Of a DNA stretch of 64,000 nt, positions 44,013-53,939 are shown piece by piece. Each line of letters starts with the position of its first letter. Within the stretch, counting starts at the first letter, position 1. The translations under genes and the position numbers were made by a program. The stretch comes from Bacteroidota bacterium (GTDB lineage Bacteria > Bacteroidota > Bacteroidia > M30B66): NCBI GenBank assembly GCA_027490225.1, contig JAIXYK010000055.1:29715-93714 (forward strand). Direction: 5' to 3'. Under the pieces are notes generated by a model that made no database searches, had not been told where the DNA came from, and saw only the letters and a list, made by a program, of their open reading frames with translations.

Positions 44013-44923
44013 TGGAATTGTTAAAACAACTTTGCGGCATCCGTGCTACTTCCGGCGATGAAAAGCCAATGAAAGATTTTTTATTAAAATTCATCAACGA
44101 TAATAAATCAAGTTGGAAAACTCAACCTACTATTCACGTCGGTAATCATTTACAAGATTGCATCATCCTTTCATTTGGAACTCCAAGAACTGCAATATTT
44201 GCGCATATAGATAGCATTGGTTTTACAGTTAGATATAATCATGAATTAGTAAAAGTTGGCGGTCCTCGTACAGAAAACGGCTATATTTTAGTAGGTAGTG
44301 ATAATGAAGGTGAGGTTGAATGCGTGCTTCAAAAAGACAGTGAAGGTGAATTGAGCTATTCATTTAAAAGAACAATTGAAAGGGGAACACCTTTAAGTTT
44401 TAAACCAAATTTTATTGAGACTGATGAATTTGTACAATGTTGTTATTTAGATAACAGATTGGGAGTATACGTAGCTTTAGAAGTTGCTCAAACTTTGGAA
44501 AACGGAATAATTGTCTTTAGTTGTTATGAAGAACATGGCGGAGGAACTGTTGGCTTCTTAGCTGATTTTATAGCCAAGCAATACAACGTATCTCAAGCTT
44601 TAATTTGCGATATTACATGGGTTACAGAAGGAGTGCCAGCTGGCAATGGAGTTGCAATTTCAATGAGAGATTCTCATATTCCCCGAAGATCTTATCTTAA
44701 TAGAATTATAGAAATTGCAAAAGATAGCAATATACCATTCCAGTTAGAAGTAGAAAATGCCGGAGGCAGCGATGGTGCTGAATTACAACATTCTCCAATT
44801 GCTTTTGATTGGTGTTTTGTAGGTGCTCCAGAAGAAAATGTACATACTCCTCAAGAGAAGGTTATGAAATACGATATTCTTTCAATGATTGCTTTGTACA
44901 AAAAACTGATGCAGGAACTTTAG
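44012..44923 (+). CDS. M42/M20-clan metallopeptidase
   Basis: The 303-residue product resembles M42 aminopeptidases (TET/FrvX-like). The metal ligands are visible as His in FAHIDSIGF, bridging Asp in YLDNRLGVYVALE, the Glu pair in SCYEEHGGGTVG, Asp in ALICDITWV, and His near the end in ENVHTPQEKV. It is slightly shorter than typical M42 (about 340-360). It is cytosolic, with no signal peptide. The coupling to the DUF2185 gene suggests a joint role that is not known. It is convergent with the large T9SS gene, 15 bp apart. Confidence 0.88.
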   Translation: MELLKQLCGIRATSGDEKPMKDFLLKFINDNKSSWKTQPTIHVGNHLQDCIILSFGTPRTAIFAHIDSIGFTVRYNHELVKVGGPRTENGYILVGSDNEGEVECVLQKDSEGELSYSFKRTIERGTPLSFKPNFIETDEFVQCCYLDNRLGVYVALEVAQTLENGIIVFSCYEEHGGGTVGFLADFIAKQYNVSQALICDITWVTEGVPAGNGVAISMRDSHIPRRSYLNRIIEIAKDSNIPFQLEVENAGGSDGAELQHSPIAFDWCFVGAPEENVHTPQEKVMKYDILSMIALYKKLMQEL

Positions 44924-44938
44924 TCGTTTAGTTACTAT

Positions 44939-47900
44939 TTACAAGATAACGTTCACTAAACCTTCAAGTTTATGTGTGAAGCCTAAATCATCAGTAGCTT
45001 CAATTACATATAAATAAACTCCTTGAGGAACTTTTCTTTCTGATAAACGAACTGTACCATCCCAACCATTTTCTTTATCATAACTTTGGTACAACTGTTC
45101 TCCCCAGCGATTAAAAATGGTAACTTTAAATCTCCTGATATCTTCACCATAAACTGTAAAGAAATCATTAGTTCCATCATTATTAGGGCTGAAGCTGTTT
45201 GGAACATAAATCCTATAACCTGTGTTGACTTCGATTGTTTTGTAAGTAGAATCAATACAGCCATAATCATTTCTAATTACTTCTGTAATTACATACAAAC
45301 CAGTATCTGGCAATATATATGAAACAGTATCATCATTAAAAATTACATTTCCTGGTTCAATTGTAAATGTAATTTGTAAACTATCATTTTGTTCAGTAAA
45401 ACTACTTATTAAAAGTTCAGGTTCTGTTATCGTAGTTTTCAATTTATTCAAACTAAATCCTGCCTCAGGAACTGGATAAACATTTATATAATTCTTTATA
45501 TCAAAACTATTTGTGCATCCATTTAATGTAGAAACATTCAAAGACACATCATATACACCCGGAATATCATAAATATATTTAGGTAATTCTGAGTTTGAAA
45601 CCTCTCCAATTCCAAAATTCCAGCTGTATTGTAAATTGTCTGGTCCTGTAGAATTATTTATAAAATTTACGATAACTGGAGCGCATCCTTCAATAACTTC
45701 AGCAGAAAAATTCGCAACTGGTTCTTCATAAATAACTACATCTGCAGTAAAAATATTACTCAAACATCCCGAATCATCAACCTGTAATGTAATCGTTTGA
45801 GAACCTGTAGTATTGAATACAACATTATTTACACTTACTGCATTTACAGGAATTGAAGATGTATTTGGCCCCAAATTCCAGTTAAAGTCGGCAGTAGCAG
45901 TAAAAGCTCCTTGAGCAGTAAAATCAAATGTATTCCCTTCAAAACATTGGCCTGGAGGAACAGAAAAAGTAATAAGAGGAGGTGCAGTTACAGAATAATA
46001 TACACTATCAAATGAGGAACAACTGCCATCGTTAGCAGTTAAAACGTAAAGATATGTTTGAGTTGCTTCGGTAGAATTTTCTAATTGAATACTTGTTACT
46101 GCTTGAGAAGGACTTGCCAAACCGTTTAATGGAGCCCATGTGTAGGTATTTCCTGGAGATGGAGCACTTCCTAACGAAGCTATAGCACCAGAACAAACTT
46201 CTTTATCTGTTCCTGCATTTACTTGAGGTATTGACAATACATTAATTGGAACTGTAAAAACCGGTGAAGTACAACCTAAAGAAACAACAGACAAAGAAAC
46301 ATTCTTAATTCCAATAGATGGCCAATTAACTACAATCGGTCCTGGACCAAATGTAACATTTGAATTGCCACCATCGAAATTCCAATTGAATATTGCAGTA
46401 TTGGGAGCTGAACCTATATAATTTAATGTTGTCTCTGTATTTAAACAAACTGGTGAAGTTGAGGAAAAGTTACCTGTTGGAATAGGATTTACTACCACCT
46501 GAATTTGCGTTGGCAATGAACTACAACCATTTTCAATTACAGTTAAATTCAAAAAGTAAGAACCTGCCGCATTCCAAATTGCATTGTGAGGCCCCTGTCC
46601 TGTTGGTGTAGGTACGGTTGCCGAGCTAAGTGACCAGTTATAAGTAGCATTTGCAGCTGCGCTTCCTAAATATGTAACAGAACTAGGAGCATTCTCACAA
46701 ACAGGACTAGTTGCTGTAAAAGAAGATGTTGGCGTGTTATAAACTAAAACTGTTTGAGTAAAAGGCAAGCTGCTACAACCATTTTCTGTAGCAATCAAGG
46801 TAACTGTTTTATTTCCTGATGTACTCCAGCTTACATTAAAAGCATCAGACGGATTAGGTCCTACAGCACCAGTTCCTCCATTAAAATTCCACGCTAGTGC
46901 AGCTGCATTGGTTCCTGTTCCAATATAATCTAATGTTGCATTAGCACCAGGACAAACTGCTGTTGTAGCAGTAAAATTTGCAGTTGGAGTGGGGAAAACT
47001 GTAATTTGTTGGGAAGTAGAAGTAGAAACACAACCATTTTCAGTCACAATAAGTGAAACTGTTTTTGTACCTGAAGTTGGCCAACTAACAGATTGTGGCC
47101 CTAACGTAGTTCCTCCGGGCAATGCGGTTCCATTATTAAAATTCCAAGTATAGGTGGCAGCAGGAGTTGCTGTTCCTGAATAAGTTAAAGTTGAAGGCTC
47201 GTCTGCGCATACTCCAGAAGGTGAAACTGTAAAAGTAGAAGTTGGAATAGGAAATACAGTCAAATTCTGAGCTCCAACTGTTGATGTACAGCCATTTTGA
47301 GTTACAGATAAAGTTATATTCTTTACACCAGAGGTTGGCCAATTAACATTAAAAGGACCTGCACCTGCAGCAGGAACGGATGCACCACCATTCCAATTCC
47401 AATTGTAGGTTGCTCCTGCAGTTGCATTTCCGGTATATGTGATTGTGGCATTTTGATTAGGACATACTCCATTGCCGGTTGTAAAAACAGCAGTAGGAAT
47501 TTGATGCACAGTTAATGGTAAAGAAGTGACATTGCTAATACATCCTGATGCATTAATTTGCAACGTGATATTCTTAGTCCCAGGATTAGTCCAAGAAACT
47601 GAAATAGGCCCTTGACCAGTCGCTGGAGTTGCAGTTCCTCCATCGACATTCCATGTATAAATAGCAGTAGAGCTGGCTCCTCCTGTATAGTTTAAAGTTA
47701 TTGGTGCGCCCGCACAAACACTATTTTGAGATAGAGTAAAAGCTGAGCTTGGCGGAGGTAATACTGTAACATTTATTGATGTAACTTGCGAAACACACGA
47801 ACCAACTGAAACTGTGAGTGTTATAGTTTTTACTCCAGGAGTTGACCATGAAACTGAAAAAGGACCACTTCCTGTAGCAGGAACAGCTACACCTCCATTA

Positions 47901-49300
47901 AAATTCCAATTATATGCAGCAGACGCTGGCGCATTTCCTGTGTAAGTAACTGTTGCTGCAGAAGCCCCACAAACTTGAGGTGTAGCAGTAAAAGTAGATG
48001 TTGGGGAAGGTACAACTTCAACTGTAGTGCTATAACTTCCGGGAGCACAAACCGCACTTGATAAATTTAAACTTACATTCTTAGTTCCGGCTGTAGCCCA
48101 AGTTACACTGTGGGGGCCTATTCCTGTTCCAGGAACAGCAACGCCTCCTCCAAAATTCCATGCTATTGTGGCACTAGCGGTTGGATTGGGATTACCAGTA
48201 AATGTAAAAATTGAAGCTTCTGCTCCCATGCAAACTGGAGATGTAACAGAGAAAGTTGCATTAAATGGACGTGGAGTAATTCTAACAGTATCTTTAAATG
48301 TAATTGTTCCTCCACAAGGTATATTATATGTGGCAGTAGCTACATATTGTCTAGGTGGACTTGAGGAGCTTGGCATCCATGCAGTAATTGTAGTTGCTGC
48401 ATTACTTGGATTAATGCCACTTGTATTACCATTCATTGTCCATTGCAAAGAACCAAAGTTAGCCTGAACTGCTGTTCCTGGCATTGCTGGAGTATATTGC
48501 CATGCAACATTATTCAATAAAACATCCGCACCTGAATAGCCCCATAATGGGCAAGATGTTGTTGGACCTGGACAAGGGTTAGTAATAGGAGGAGCTAAAC
48601 CAGAGCGAATTGAATTAGCCCATTGAGTGCAGGTTGGTTTGTTTGTAACATGTACCTGCACAACATTCGTAGTTTCATGTAACTGTATTTGAAAAGTTGA
48701 AGTTCCTCCGCATCCTGCTCCGAAAAACGGAATATTATTATATGAAACTACTAACTTTCTATTGGGAGCTGTTCCTACGGTTTGATACTGAATCACATTT
48801 GCAACACCTCCGGGATTAAAATCAAACAAAACCCCATAAATACCATTGTGCGGATACGTAGTTAAACATGGATTTGCATCCATTGTAGGAATATCGACAT
48901 TAAAATAACCAGGTATAGGAGGAGTAAAACCAATCCATCCATTTGCACTGATATAAAATTGGGTGTAAGTTTGACCATAATAAGTAAAACTAAAACCAAT
49001 TGGAAAAGGACCAGCAGAAGCATCATCCGTTAAAGGTACGCCTGTGCCAGCTGGAGGAATTGGGGCATTGGGAATATTTAGGATATCATATCCAATACTA
49101 GTACCTGGAGGTAACTGAACATTAACAGAAGCAGGAAAACTAGCAGTTAATTGCAATGTTTGATTTGTGCACAACATTGTATCATTGCCGGGAGTAATTG
49201 TTAAACTTTGACTTTTAGCATTGTAAAACCCTGCAAATACAAGCAGTAATGCGCATACTAAATTATAAAATCTGCCTTTTGTTAAAGTAAAGTTACCCAT
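44939..49300 (-). CDS. Giant PKD-repeat protein with T9SS type B sorting domain
   Basis: The 1453-residue secreted protein has a signal peptide (about 1-31). A beta-rich N-terminal domain (about 35-290) contains FYISANGWIGFTPP. Eight similar Ig/PKD-like units of about 85 residues follow (DNA about 46235-48282), each with PT-x-x-F-T, a Cys, YxWNFNGG, GPxxVxW, and GCxS. About four more divergent PKD units come next. The T9SS type B C-terminus is YVPNSFSPNNDGTNDFFTVYG, FNRWGEQLYQS, WDGT and VPQGVYLYVIEA. It probably forms a long surface fibre or adhesin. Promoter-like boxes lie at 49322-49352. It is the last of three type B genes in a row. Confidence 0.9.
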   Translation of the reverse strand: MGNFTLTKGRFYNLVCALLLVFAGFYNAKSQSLTITPGNDTMLCTNQTLQLTASFPASVNVQLPPGTSIGYDILNIPNAPIPPAGTGVPLTDDASAGPFPIGFSFTYYGQTYTQFYISANGWIGFTPPIPGYFNVDIPTMDANPCLTTYPHNGIYGVLFDFNPGGVANVIQYQTVGTAPNRKLVVSYNNIPFFGAGCGGTSTFQIQLHETTNVVQVHVTNKPTCTQWANSIRSGLAPPITNPCPGPTTSCPLWGYSGADVLLNNVAWQYTPAMPGTAVQANFGSLQWTMNGNTSGINPSNAATTITAWMPSSSSPPRQYVATATYNIPCGGTITFKDTVRITPRPFNATFSVTSPVCMGAEASIFTFTGNPNPTASATIAWNFGGGVAVPGTGIGPHSVTWATAGTKNVSLNLSSAVCAPGSYSTTVEVVPSPTSTFTATPQVCGASAATVTYTGNAPASAAYNWNFNGGVAVPATGSGPFSVSWSTPGVKTITLTVSVGSCVSQVTSINVTVLPPPSSAFTLSQNSVCAGAPITLNYTGGASSTAIYTWNVDGGTATPATGQGPISVSWTNPGTKNITLQINASGCISNVTSLPLTVHQIPTAVFTTGNGVCPNQNATITYTGNATAGATYNWNWNGGASVPAAGAGPFNVNWPTSGVKNITLSVTQNGCTSTVGAQNLTVFPIPTSTFTVSPSGVCADEPSTLTYSGTATPAATYTWNFNNGTALPGGTTLGPQSVSWPTSGTKTVSLIVTENGCVSTSTSQQITVFPTPTANFTATTAVCPGANATLDYIGTGTNAAALAWNFNGGTGAVGPNPSDAFNVSWSTSGNKTVTLIATENGCSSLPFTQTVLVYNTPTSSFTATSPVCENAPSSVTYLGSAAANATYNWSLSSATVPTPTGQGPHNAIWNAAGSYFLNLTVIENGCSSLPTQIQVVVNPIPTGNFSSTSPVCLNTETTLNYIGSAPNTAIFNWNFDGGNSNVTFGPGPIVVNWPSIGIKNVSLSVVSLGCTSPVFTVPINVLSIPQVNAGTDKEVCSGAIASLGSAPSPGNTYTWAPLNGLASPSQAVTSIQLENSTEATQTYLYVLTANDGSCSSFDSVYYSVTAPPLITFSVPPGQCFEGNTFDFTAQGAFTATADFNWNLGPNTSSIPVNAVSVNNVVFNTTGSQTITLQVDDSGCLSNIFTADVVIYEEPVANFSAEVIEGCAPVIVNFINNSTGPDNLQYSWNFGIGEVSNSELPKYIYDIPGVYDVSLNVSTLNGCTNSFDIKNYINVYPVPEAGFSLNKLKTTITEPELLISSFTEQNDSLQITFTIEPGNVIFNDDTVSYILPDTGLYVITEVIRNDYGCIDSTYKTIEVNTGYRIYVPNSFSPNNDGTNDFFTVYGEDIRRFKVTIFNRWGEQLYQSYDKENGWDGTVRLSERKVPQGVYLYVIEATDDLGFTHKLEGLVNVIL

Positions 49301-49321
49301 ATGTGATGTTTTCCCTGTGGG

Positions 49322-49352
49322 TAAAGGTAAGAATTGATTTGATAAAATTCAA
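49322..49352 (-). promoter_or_regulatory. Promoter upstream of the giant PKD gene
   Basis: On the minus strand TTG (49352-49350), 20 bp, then TACCTTTA (49329-49322), one mismatch from the TAnnTTTG -7 element, 21 bp before the ATG. Confidence 0.52.
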
Positions 49353-49431
49353 AAAAGTTTGAAAGAAATCTTAACCGTAAATACTAACAATGAATCAATT
49401 AGTTGTTTTTATTTGTCACTAACTTGACAAT

Positions 49432-51609
49432 CTATCTATACAAAGTAACATTACCCTGTAGCGATTTTTCTTCGCTTAACACATTTCTTATCCATATTTT
49501 GTAATTATACACACCTGAAGGACTAATTTTTTTACCACCATTAGCTCTTCCATCCCATGAAATATCTAAACTTGTTGTAGTGAAAACCTCGTCTCCCCAT
49601 CTATCAAATATTATCATTAAAAATGTTTTAATGCCCTCCCCTTTAGCATTAAAAAAATCGTTCACTCCATCTTCATTAGGAGTAAATGAATTGGGAACAT
49701 ACACGTTATAAACTGGCTTTATGCGAATTTTAATAGTTGCTGTATCATAACAGTTTTGTTCATTCACAGCAATAATTCTAGGTGAATAATAACCTGTATC
49801 TTGGTAGGTATATGTTATATTTACGTTATCAGAACTTTGTCCATCGCCAAGTTCCAACCAGGAGCCTATTTCTCCTAAAGACAAATCAGTAAAGGTAATG
49901 TAAGGAGACAAAATGGAAGCTTCTCTAGGACTTGCGTCTAAACCCGCGTCTGGTCGTGGTTTGGCCCTAATATAATCCTCAAATAGCACAGTAAATGTAT
50001 CGATACAGCCTACTGTATTAGCAACTGTTAAAGAAACATCATAATTTCCTGGAGTATCATATAAATGTATGGGACTTTCTTCATATGAAAAACCACCATC
50101 CCCAAAAGTCCAATAAAAATAAGCTCCCTGGGAAACAATTGAATTATTATTAAATAAGACTTCTCTTGGAACGCAAATTATTTCTTCATTCACATTAAAA
50201 TCAACTTCCAAAACAGGATAAACAGTAACCAAAATTGAATCGTAGTTTTCGCAATTGGGGTCTGAAATTCTAAGTTTAACTTTATAAGTTCCAGGCTCAG
50301 ACCAAACTATTCCAGTTGGGTTTTGCAATGTGCTATTTGCAATATTACAAGGACCTTCAAATTCCCAGTAGAAATCGGCGTAACTTTGAAATTCTCCTTG
50401 GGCAATAAAGTCGAAAGAATTGCTAGTTATACATTGACCATCTTGTTGAGATACCTGTGCATCTATAGCATGAAAAACTGTAATGATTAAAAATGTAGAA
50501 TCGGCGCATGAATAACCAGGATTTGCAATCAATGAAACCCGATATACACCAGTATCAGGAAATGCATAAACAGGATCGACCAAAGTGCTAACATCTGATG
50601 TAATTCCTGGAACTCCAAAATCCCATTGGTAAAATGTCGCATTTTGACTGAGATTTAAAAAATTTACAGATAATCCATTACAAGGTATAATTCCGCCCTC
50701 CAACTCTACGATTGGTGCCTCAAACTCTGCAATTGAAGAGCCACTGCATTGTACAATGTTGAATTGAAAATCACGCTTGTTTACACTTAGTAAAACACCG
50801 TTTCTATATTCAAAGACGCATACAGCAACGACAAATTGGCCTAACATTGTAGGTTCACCTGTAAGCTGTCCTGTGATTGGATTCACAACTACTGCAGGAT
50901 TTGAAGCCAATGGATAATTGGCCGAATAAGGAGGAATAAAATTAGCAAAACCAAAAGGTGGAGCTGCAGAAGGAACCGGCATGGGCAAATCTGCCGATGC
51001 GCCTTCAAATGGGTCGCAAAATGAATATACAAGAGAATCTCCATCCGGGTCGGTTGCTGAATGATCGAAAATCAAAGGATCATTGATACACAAAACTATT
51101 GGAGGAAATTGACTGTAACGTGGACTTGAATTACATTCAGTCCAAGCAGAAGGGGGAATAGAAATTGTGTAAGTTGCTCCGGTATCTCCTGGGTCAAAAA
51201 TATTTAAAATAGAATTATTCCTGCAACACCTTTGATAAACTAAAGTATAACCACCTGGAGAAAATGGGAGATTTATGTCATCGGTGTAAAATGCCTCTTC
51301 AACACAAACTGCAGCATCTCCTTGATAACAGGGATTAATGCTACCGGGAAGAATATTGGTTATGATTGGATTAAATAATTCTAAATTCGTAAAAAGATTT
51401 CCCTGTGCATCATAAATCGAAACGGTTAATGGATCATCAAAAGGTGCCTGACCTAACAAACAATCTCTGTAAATTCTAACTGTAATTTTAAAATCCCCAT
51501 CACCTAAACAGTCATAATAAATTTCGCCTCCAATAATATGAGTCGCTTTTATTGAACCAAAGTTCAACAATAACAGACTAATCAATAATATTTTGATGGT
51601 ATTTTTCAC
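49432..51609 (-). CDS. PKD-domain surface protein with T9SS type B sorting domain
   Basis: The 725-residue product starts at a GTG (MKNTIKILLISLLLLNFGSIKA is the signal peptide). The N-terminal domain (about 23-290) begins THIIGGEIYYDCLGDGDFKI and is Cys-rich (YQRCCRNN), a module seen in many Bacteroidota type B cargo proteins. At least three PKD domains follow (YQWDFGVPG, FYWEFEGPC, FYWTFGDGGFSYEESPIHLY). The type B sorting domain (about 640-725) has YVPNSFTPNEDGVNDFFNAKG and IFDRWGDEVF. It is in tandem with two other type B genes on the same strand. Confidence 0.9.
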   Translation of the reverse strand: MKNTIKILLISLLLLNFGSIKATHIIGGEIYYDCLGDGDFKITVRIYRDCLLGQAPFDDPLTVSIYDAQGNLFTNLELFNPIITNILPGSINPCYQGDAAVCVEEAFYTDDINLPFSPGGYTLVYQRCCRNNSILNIFDPGDTGATYTISIPPSAWTECNSSPRYSQFPPIVLCINDPLIFDHSATDPDGDSLVYSFCDPFEGASADLPMPVPSAAPPFGFANFIPPYSANYPLASNPAVVVNPITGQLTGEPTMLGQFVVAVCVFEYRNGVLLSVNKRDFQFNIVQCSGSSIAEFEAPIVELEGGIIPCNGLSVNFLNLSQNATFYQWDFGVPGITSDVSTLVDPVYAFPDTGVYRVSLIANPGYSCADSTFLIITVFHAIDAQVSQQDGQCITSNSFDFIAQGEFQSYADFYWEFEGPCNIANSTLQNPTGIVWSEPGTYKVKLRISDPNCENYDSILVTVYPVLEVDFNVNEEIICVPREVLFNNNSIVSQGAYFYWTFGDGGFSYEESPIHLYDTPGNYDVSLTVANTVGCIDTFTVLFEDYIRAKPRPDAGLDASPREASILSPYITFTDLSLGEIGSWLELGDGQSSDNVNITYTYQDTGYYSPRIIAVNEQNCYDTATIKIRIKPVYNVYVPNSFTPNEDGVNDFFNAKGEGIKTFLMIIFDRWGDEVFTTTSLDISWDGRANGGKKISPSGVYNYKIWIRNVLSEEKSLQGNVTLYR

Positions 51610-51624
51610 AAATCAATTTCAAAC

Positions 51625-51632
51625 CAAAGCTA
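51625..51632 (-). promoter_or_regulatory. Candidate -7 box of the middle type B gene
   Basis: TAGCTTTG on the minus strand matches TAnnTTTG perfectly, 15 bp upstream of the GTG start. No TTG lies at the expected -33 spacing. Confidence 0.45.
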
Positions 51633-51687
51633 AGAAATAAATTCTATCACGTATAATACAGAAAATGAATTGATGGATTTTTAAAAA

Positions 51688-53805
51688 TTATCTTATTACT
51701 GTTACTCTACCAATATATTCTTTTCTTTCTAGAATTGGTGTTGTAACAATTATTCTATATGCATATACATCAATAGGAATATTATCTAAAACACCTCTTG
51801 ATCCAGTACCCCATTTATTATTGTAATTATAGGAATTAAAAATTTCTTCTCCCCAACGATTGAAAATAGCTAATTCGTAATTTACAAAACCTTCACCTAC
51901 TCCAGAAAACGCATCATTAATTCCGTCTCCATCAGGAGTAAATGCATTAGGTATGTAAAAATTAAATGGTGGATAAGAAATTAATGTATTTGATATGGTG
52001 TCAGTGCATTTATCTTGATCAGAAACGATTAAGGTGATGGTATACTGACCAGTATCTGGGAAGGTATATATTGGATTCTGAAGTTCCGACTCTCCTGAAC
52101 CTGTTCCAAAATCCCAATTCCATTGAGCTATATTGCTATACGACAAATCTATAAATTGTACTGTTGAATGGTCAATGTATCTTACATCAAAAACTGCATG
52201 AGCATCAATTACTTTTACATTTATTTCCTTTTTAACAACAATTCCGCAGCTGTCTGTAACACTTAAAACATATGTTTTACTTTCGGTTGGAGCAACTGTT
52301 CTAAATGGTGTAAAAATCTGTTCATCGGTCCATGAATAAATCAGTGGTTGCCTTCCCCCAACAGCAATTCCTCCAATTGAAGTAGTTTCTCCTTTGCAAA
52401 TAACTGTATCACTAGTTGCATTTAACTTTAATGGAATATAGTTTACAATTTCAACAAAAACAGAATCTGTTTGCACAGAACCACATTGGTCAGTTGCTGT
52501 AACAATGTACCAATCTGTTGAATCGGGATAAACTGTTGTTGGATTACCCTGAGATTGGTTGAGCCACTGAATGCTGTAAGGAGCTACTCCTCCAGTAACC
52601 GAAGCTTGAAGCACCACAGGTTGCCTAGGACAAATTAATTCCGCCCCAAAGCCTGGATTTAAGTTTACTAAGGGTGGTGGGTCAAAAATTGTAAAATCTA
52701 CTCTTTTTAAAACAATTTCTCCGCAGCCAGTATCTGCATAAATAATTGATACTGATTCTCCTGCTGATTCTGTGATATTATCTGAAAGTGCGAATACATC
52801 AAATGAAACGGCGCTTTGACCTGCAGGAAAGGTGATAGAAAGTGGAAAAGGTGAATAGTCAATGCCATAAGTGGCAGTTCCTTGTGTTTCTAAAAATATG
52901 CTAAGAGGTTGAGAAGTTTCCCCTGTTCTTCTAAGGGTAATTCTATTGTATCCGCATTCTTCATAAATTACATCAACTCCATCTATATAACTTGGCTTTT
53001 GCTCAATTGACACAACTGGACTTGTAAAACTCTGAGCTTCTAAAAACACTGCTGAATCAAAAATACCATCACTCACATCAGCAATTGCAATTGTTATGGT
53101 ATATGTTTGACAAGGTATTACATTCGCTTCGGCTATAAAGGGCCTTGTAAAACCATCAAACTGAACAGATGAGCCACCTCCGCTAACACTTCCATTTCCA
53201 TTATTTACAAAAAAATTATTAAAGCTATTTTGATTAACATTATTAATAGCTACAAATTGGCTGGTACCAGGAATCTTAGCAATATTTTGGGTACCAACAA
53301 TACCAGGACCTTGAATAAAGAAAGCAAAAATATCATTGAATTGAGAACCTACATATTCAGGGTATTCCTCAGAAGCAAAAACATATCTAAATGAAACTTT
53401 ATCACTTTCACAAACAAAATTAAAACTCAACACCGCTGCGTCTTCAGTATCTTCTCCTCCAATAATATTTGAAAGCGGACCGTAACCTTGTCGATTTAAA
53501 TCATCACCAATACTAGGAGAATTATTAGGTCCTACAGCATCTCCAATTTTCCCTGTGCTCATTACTATGCCACTTGGCAAGCCGATATTTGAATTAGCTC
53601 CATTAAATCGTCCTATTTGAGAGTTTGCGCCGGTAAATTGAATGTTGGAAACTGTTACTCCCGATCCAACTAGTACATTTTGAACCAAAGTTACAGCTGA
53701 TTGTTGGGTAACAGATAACTGGCCATAACCAAAAATATAACTCAAACAAAAGGCCGATAATAGCACAATTTGTTTTTTGAATTTATATTTTAACTGATAA
53801 CCCAT
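51688..53805 (-). CDS. Choice-of-anchor L domain protein with T9SS type B sorting domain
   Basis: The 705-residue product has a signal peptide (about 1-28). A choice-of-anchor L domain (about 35-270) is recognised by NVLVGSGVTVSNIQFTG, GLPSGIVMSTGKIGD, VSFRYVFASEEYPEYVGSQFNDIFAFFI and the following IAKIPGTSQFVAINNVN. Beta-sandwich and SprB/PKD-like domains follow. The type B C-terminus has YIPNAFTPDGDGINDAFSGVG and IFNRWGEEIFNSYN. Proteins of this layout are surface-exposed in gliding and biofilm-forming Bacteroidota. It is the first of the tandem type B trio and is divergent from the M20 dipeptidase gene. Confidence 0.91.
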   Translation of the reverse strand: MGYQLKYKFKKQIVLLSAFCLSYIFGYGQLSVTQQSAVTLVQNVLVGSGVTVSNIQFTGANSQIGRFNGANSNIGLPSGIVMSTGKIGDAVGPNNSPSIGDDLNRQGYGPLSNIIGGEDTEDAAVLSFNFVCESDKVSFRYVFASEEYPEYVGSQFNDIFAFFIQGPGIVGTQNIAKIPGTSQFVAINNVNQNSFNNFFVNNGNGSVSGGGSSVQFDGFTRPFIAEANVIPCQTYTITIAIADVSDGIFDSAVFLEAQSFTSPVVSIEQKPSYIDGVDVIYEECGYNRITLRRTGETSQPLSIFLETQGTATYGIDYSPFPLSITFPAGQSAVSFDVFALSDNITESAGESVSIIYADTGCGEIVLKRVDFTIFDPPPLVNLNPGFGAELICPRQPVVLQASVTGGVAPYSIQWLNQSQGNPTTVYPDSTDWYIVTATDQCGSVQTDSVFVEIVNYIPLKLNATSDTVICKGETTSIGGIAVGGRQPLIYSWTDEQIFTPFRTVAPTESKTYVLSVTDSCGIVVKKEINVKVIDAHAVFDVRYIDHSTVQFIDLSYSNIAQWNWDFGTGSGESELQNPIYTFPDTGQYTITLIVSDQDKCTDTISNTLISYPPFNFYIPNAFTPDGDGINDAFSGVGEGFVNYELAIFNRWGEEIFNSYNYNNKWGTGSRGVLDNIPIDVYAYRIIVTTPILERKEYIGRVTVIR

Positions 53806-53854
53806 GAATAAAGTAACGAAATAAAAATAAACTTGTTTTAAGTTGACAATAACA

Positions 53855-53890
53855 AAAAATAAACTGCTAATTTTATGCCAGTTTATTTTT
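53855..53890. repeat. Perfect 12-bp inverted repeat between divergent genes
   Basis: AAAAATAAACTG (53855-53866) and CAGTTTATTTTT (53879-53890) flank a 12-base loop. It sits 50 bp from both start codons (53805 minus, 53940 plus), a position better suited to a regulator site or leader hairpin than to an end-of-gene terminator. Confidence 0.5.
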
Positions 53891-53939
53891 CAAATTTACA
53901 AAATAAAAAAACCAATTAATATACATTTTTCAAATAATT

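Noticed and set aside
46235..48282. Regular repeats that might be read as a CRISPR array
   Set aside because: The period is about 256 bp, is in frame, and encodes PKD-like domains; there are no short identical repeats with unique spacers.
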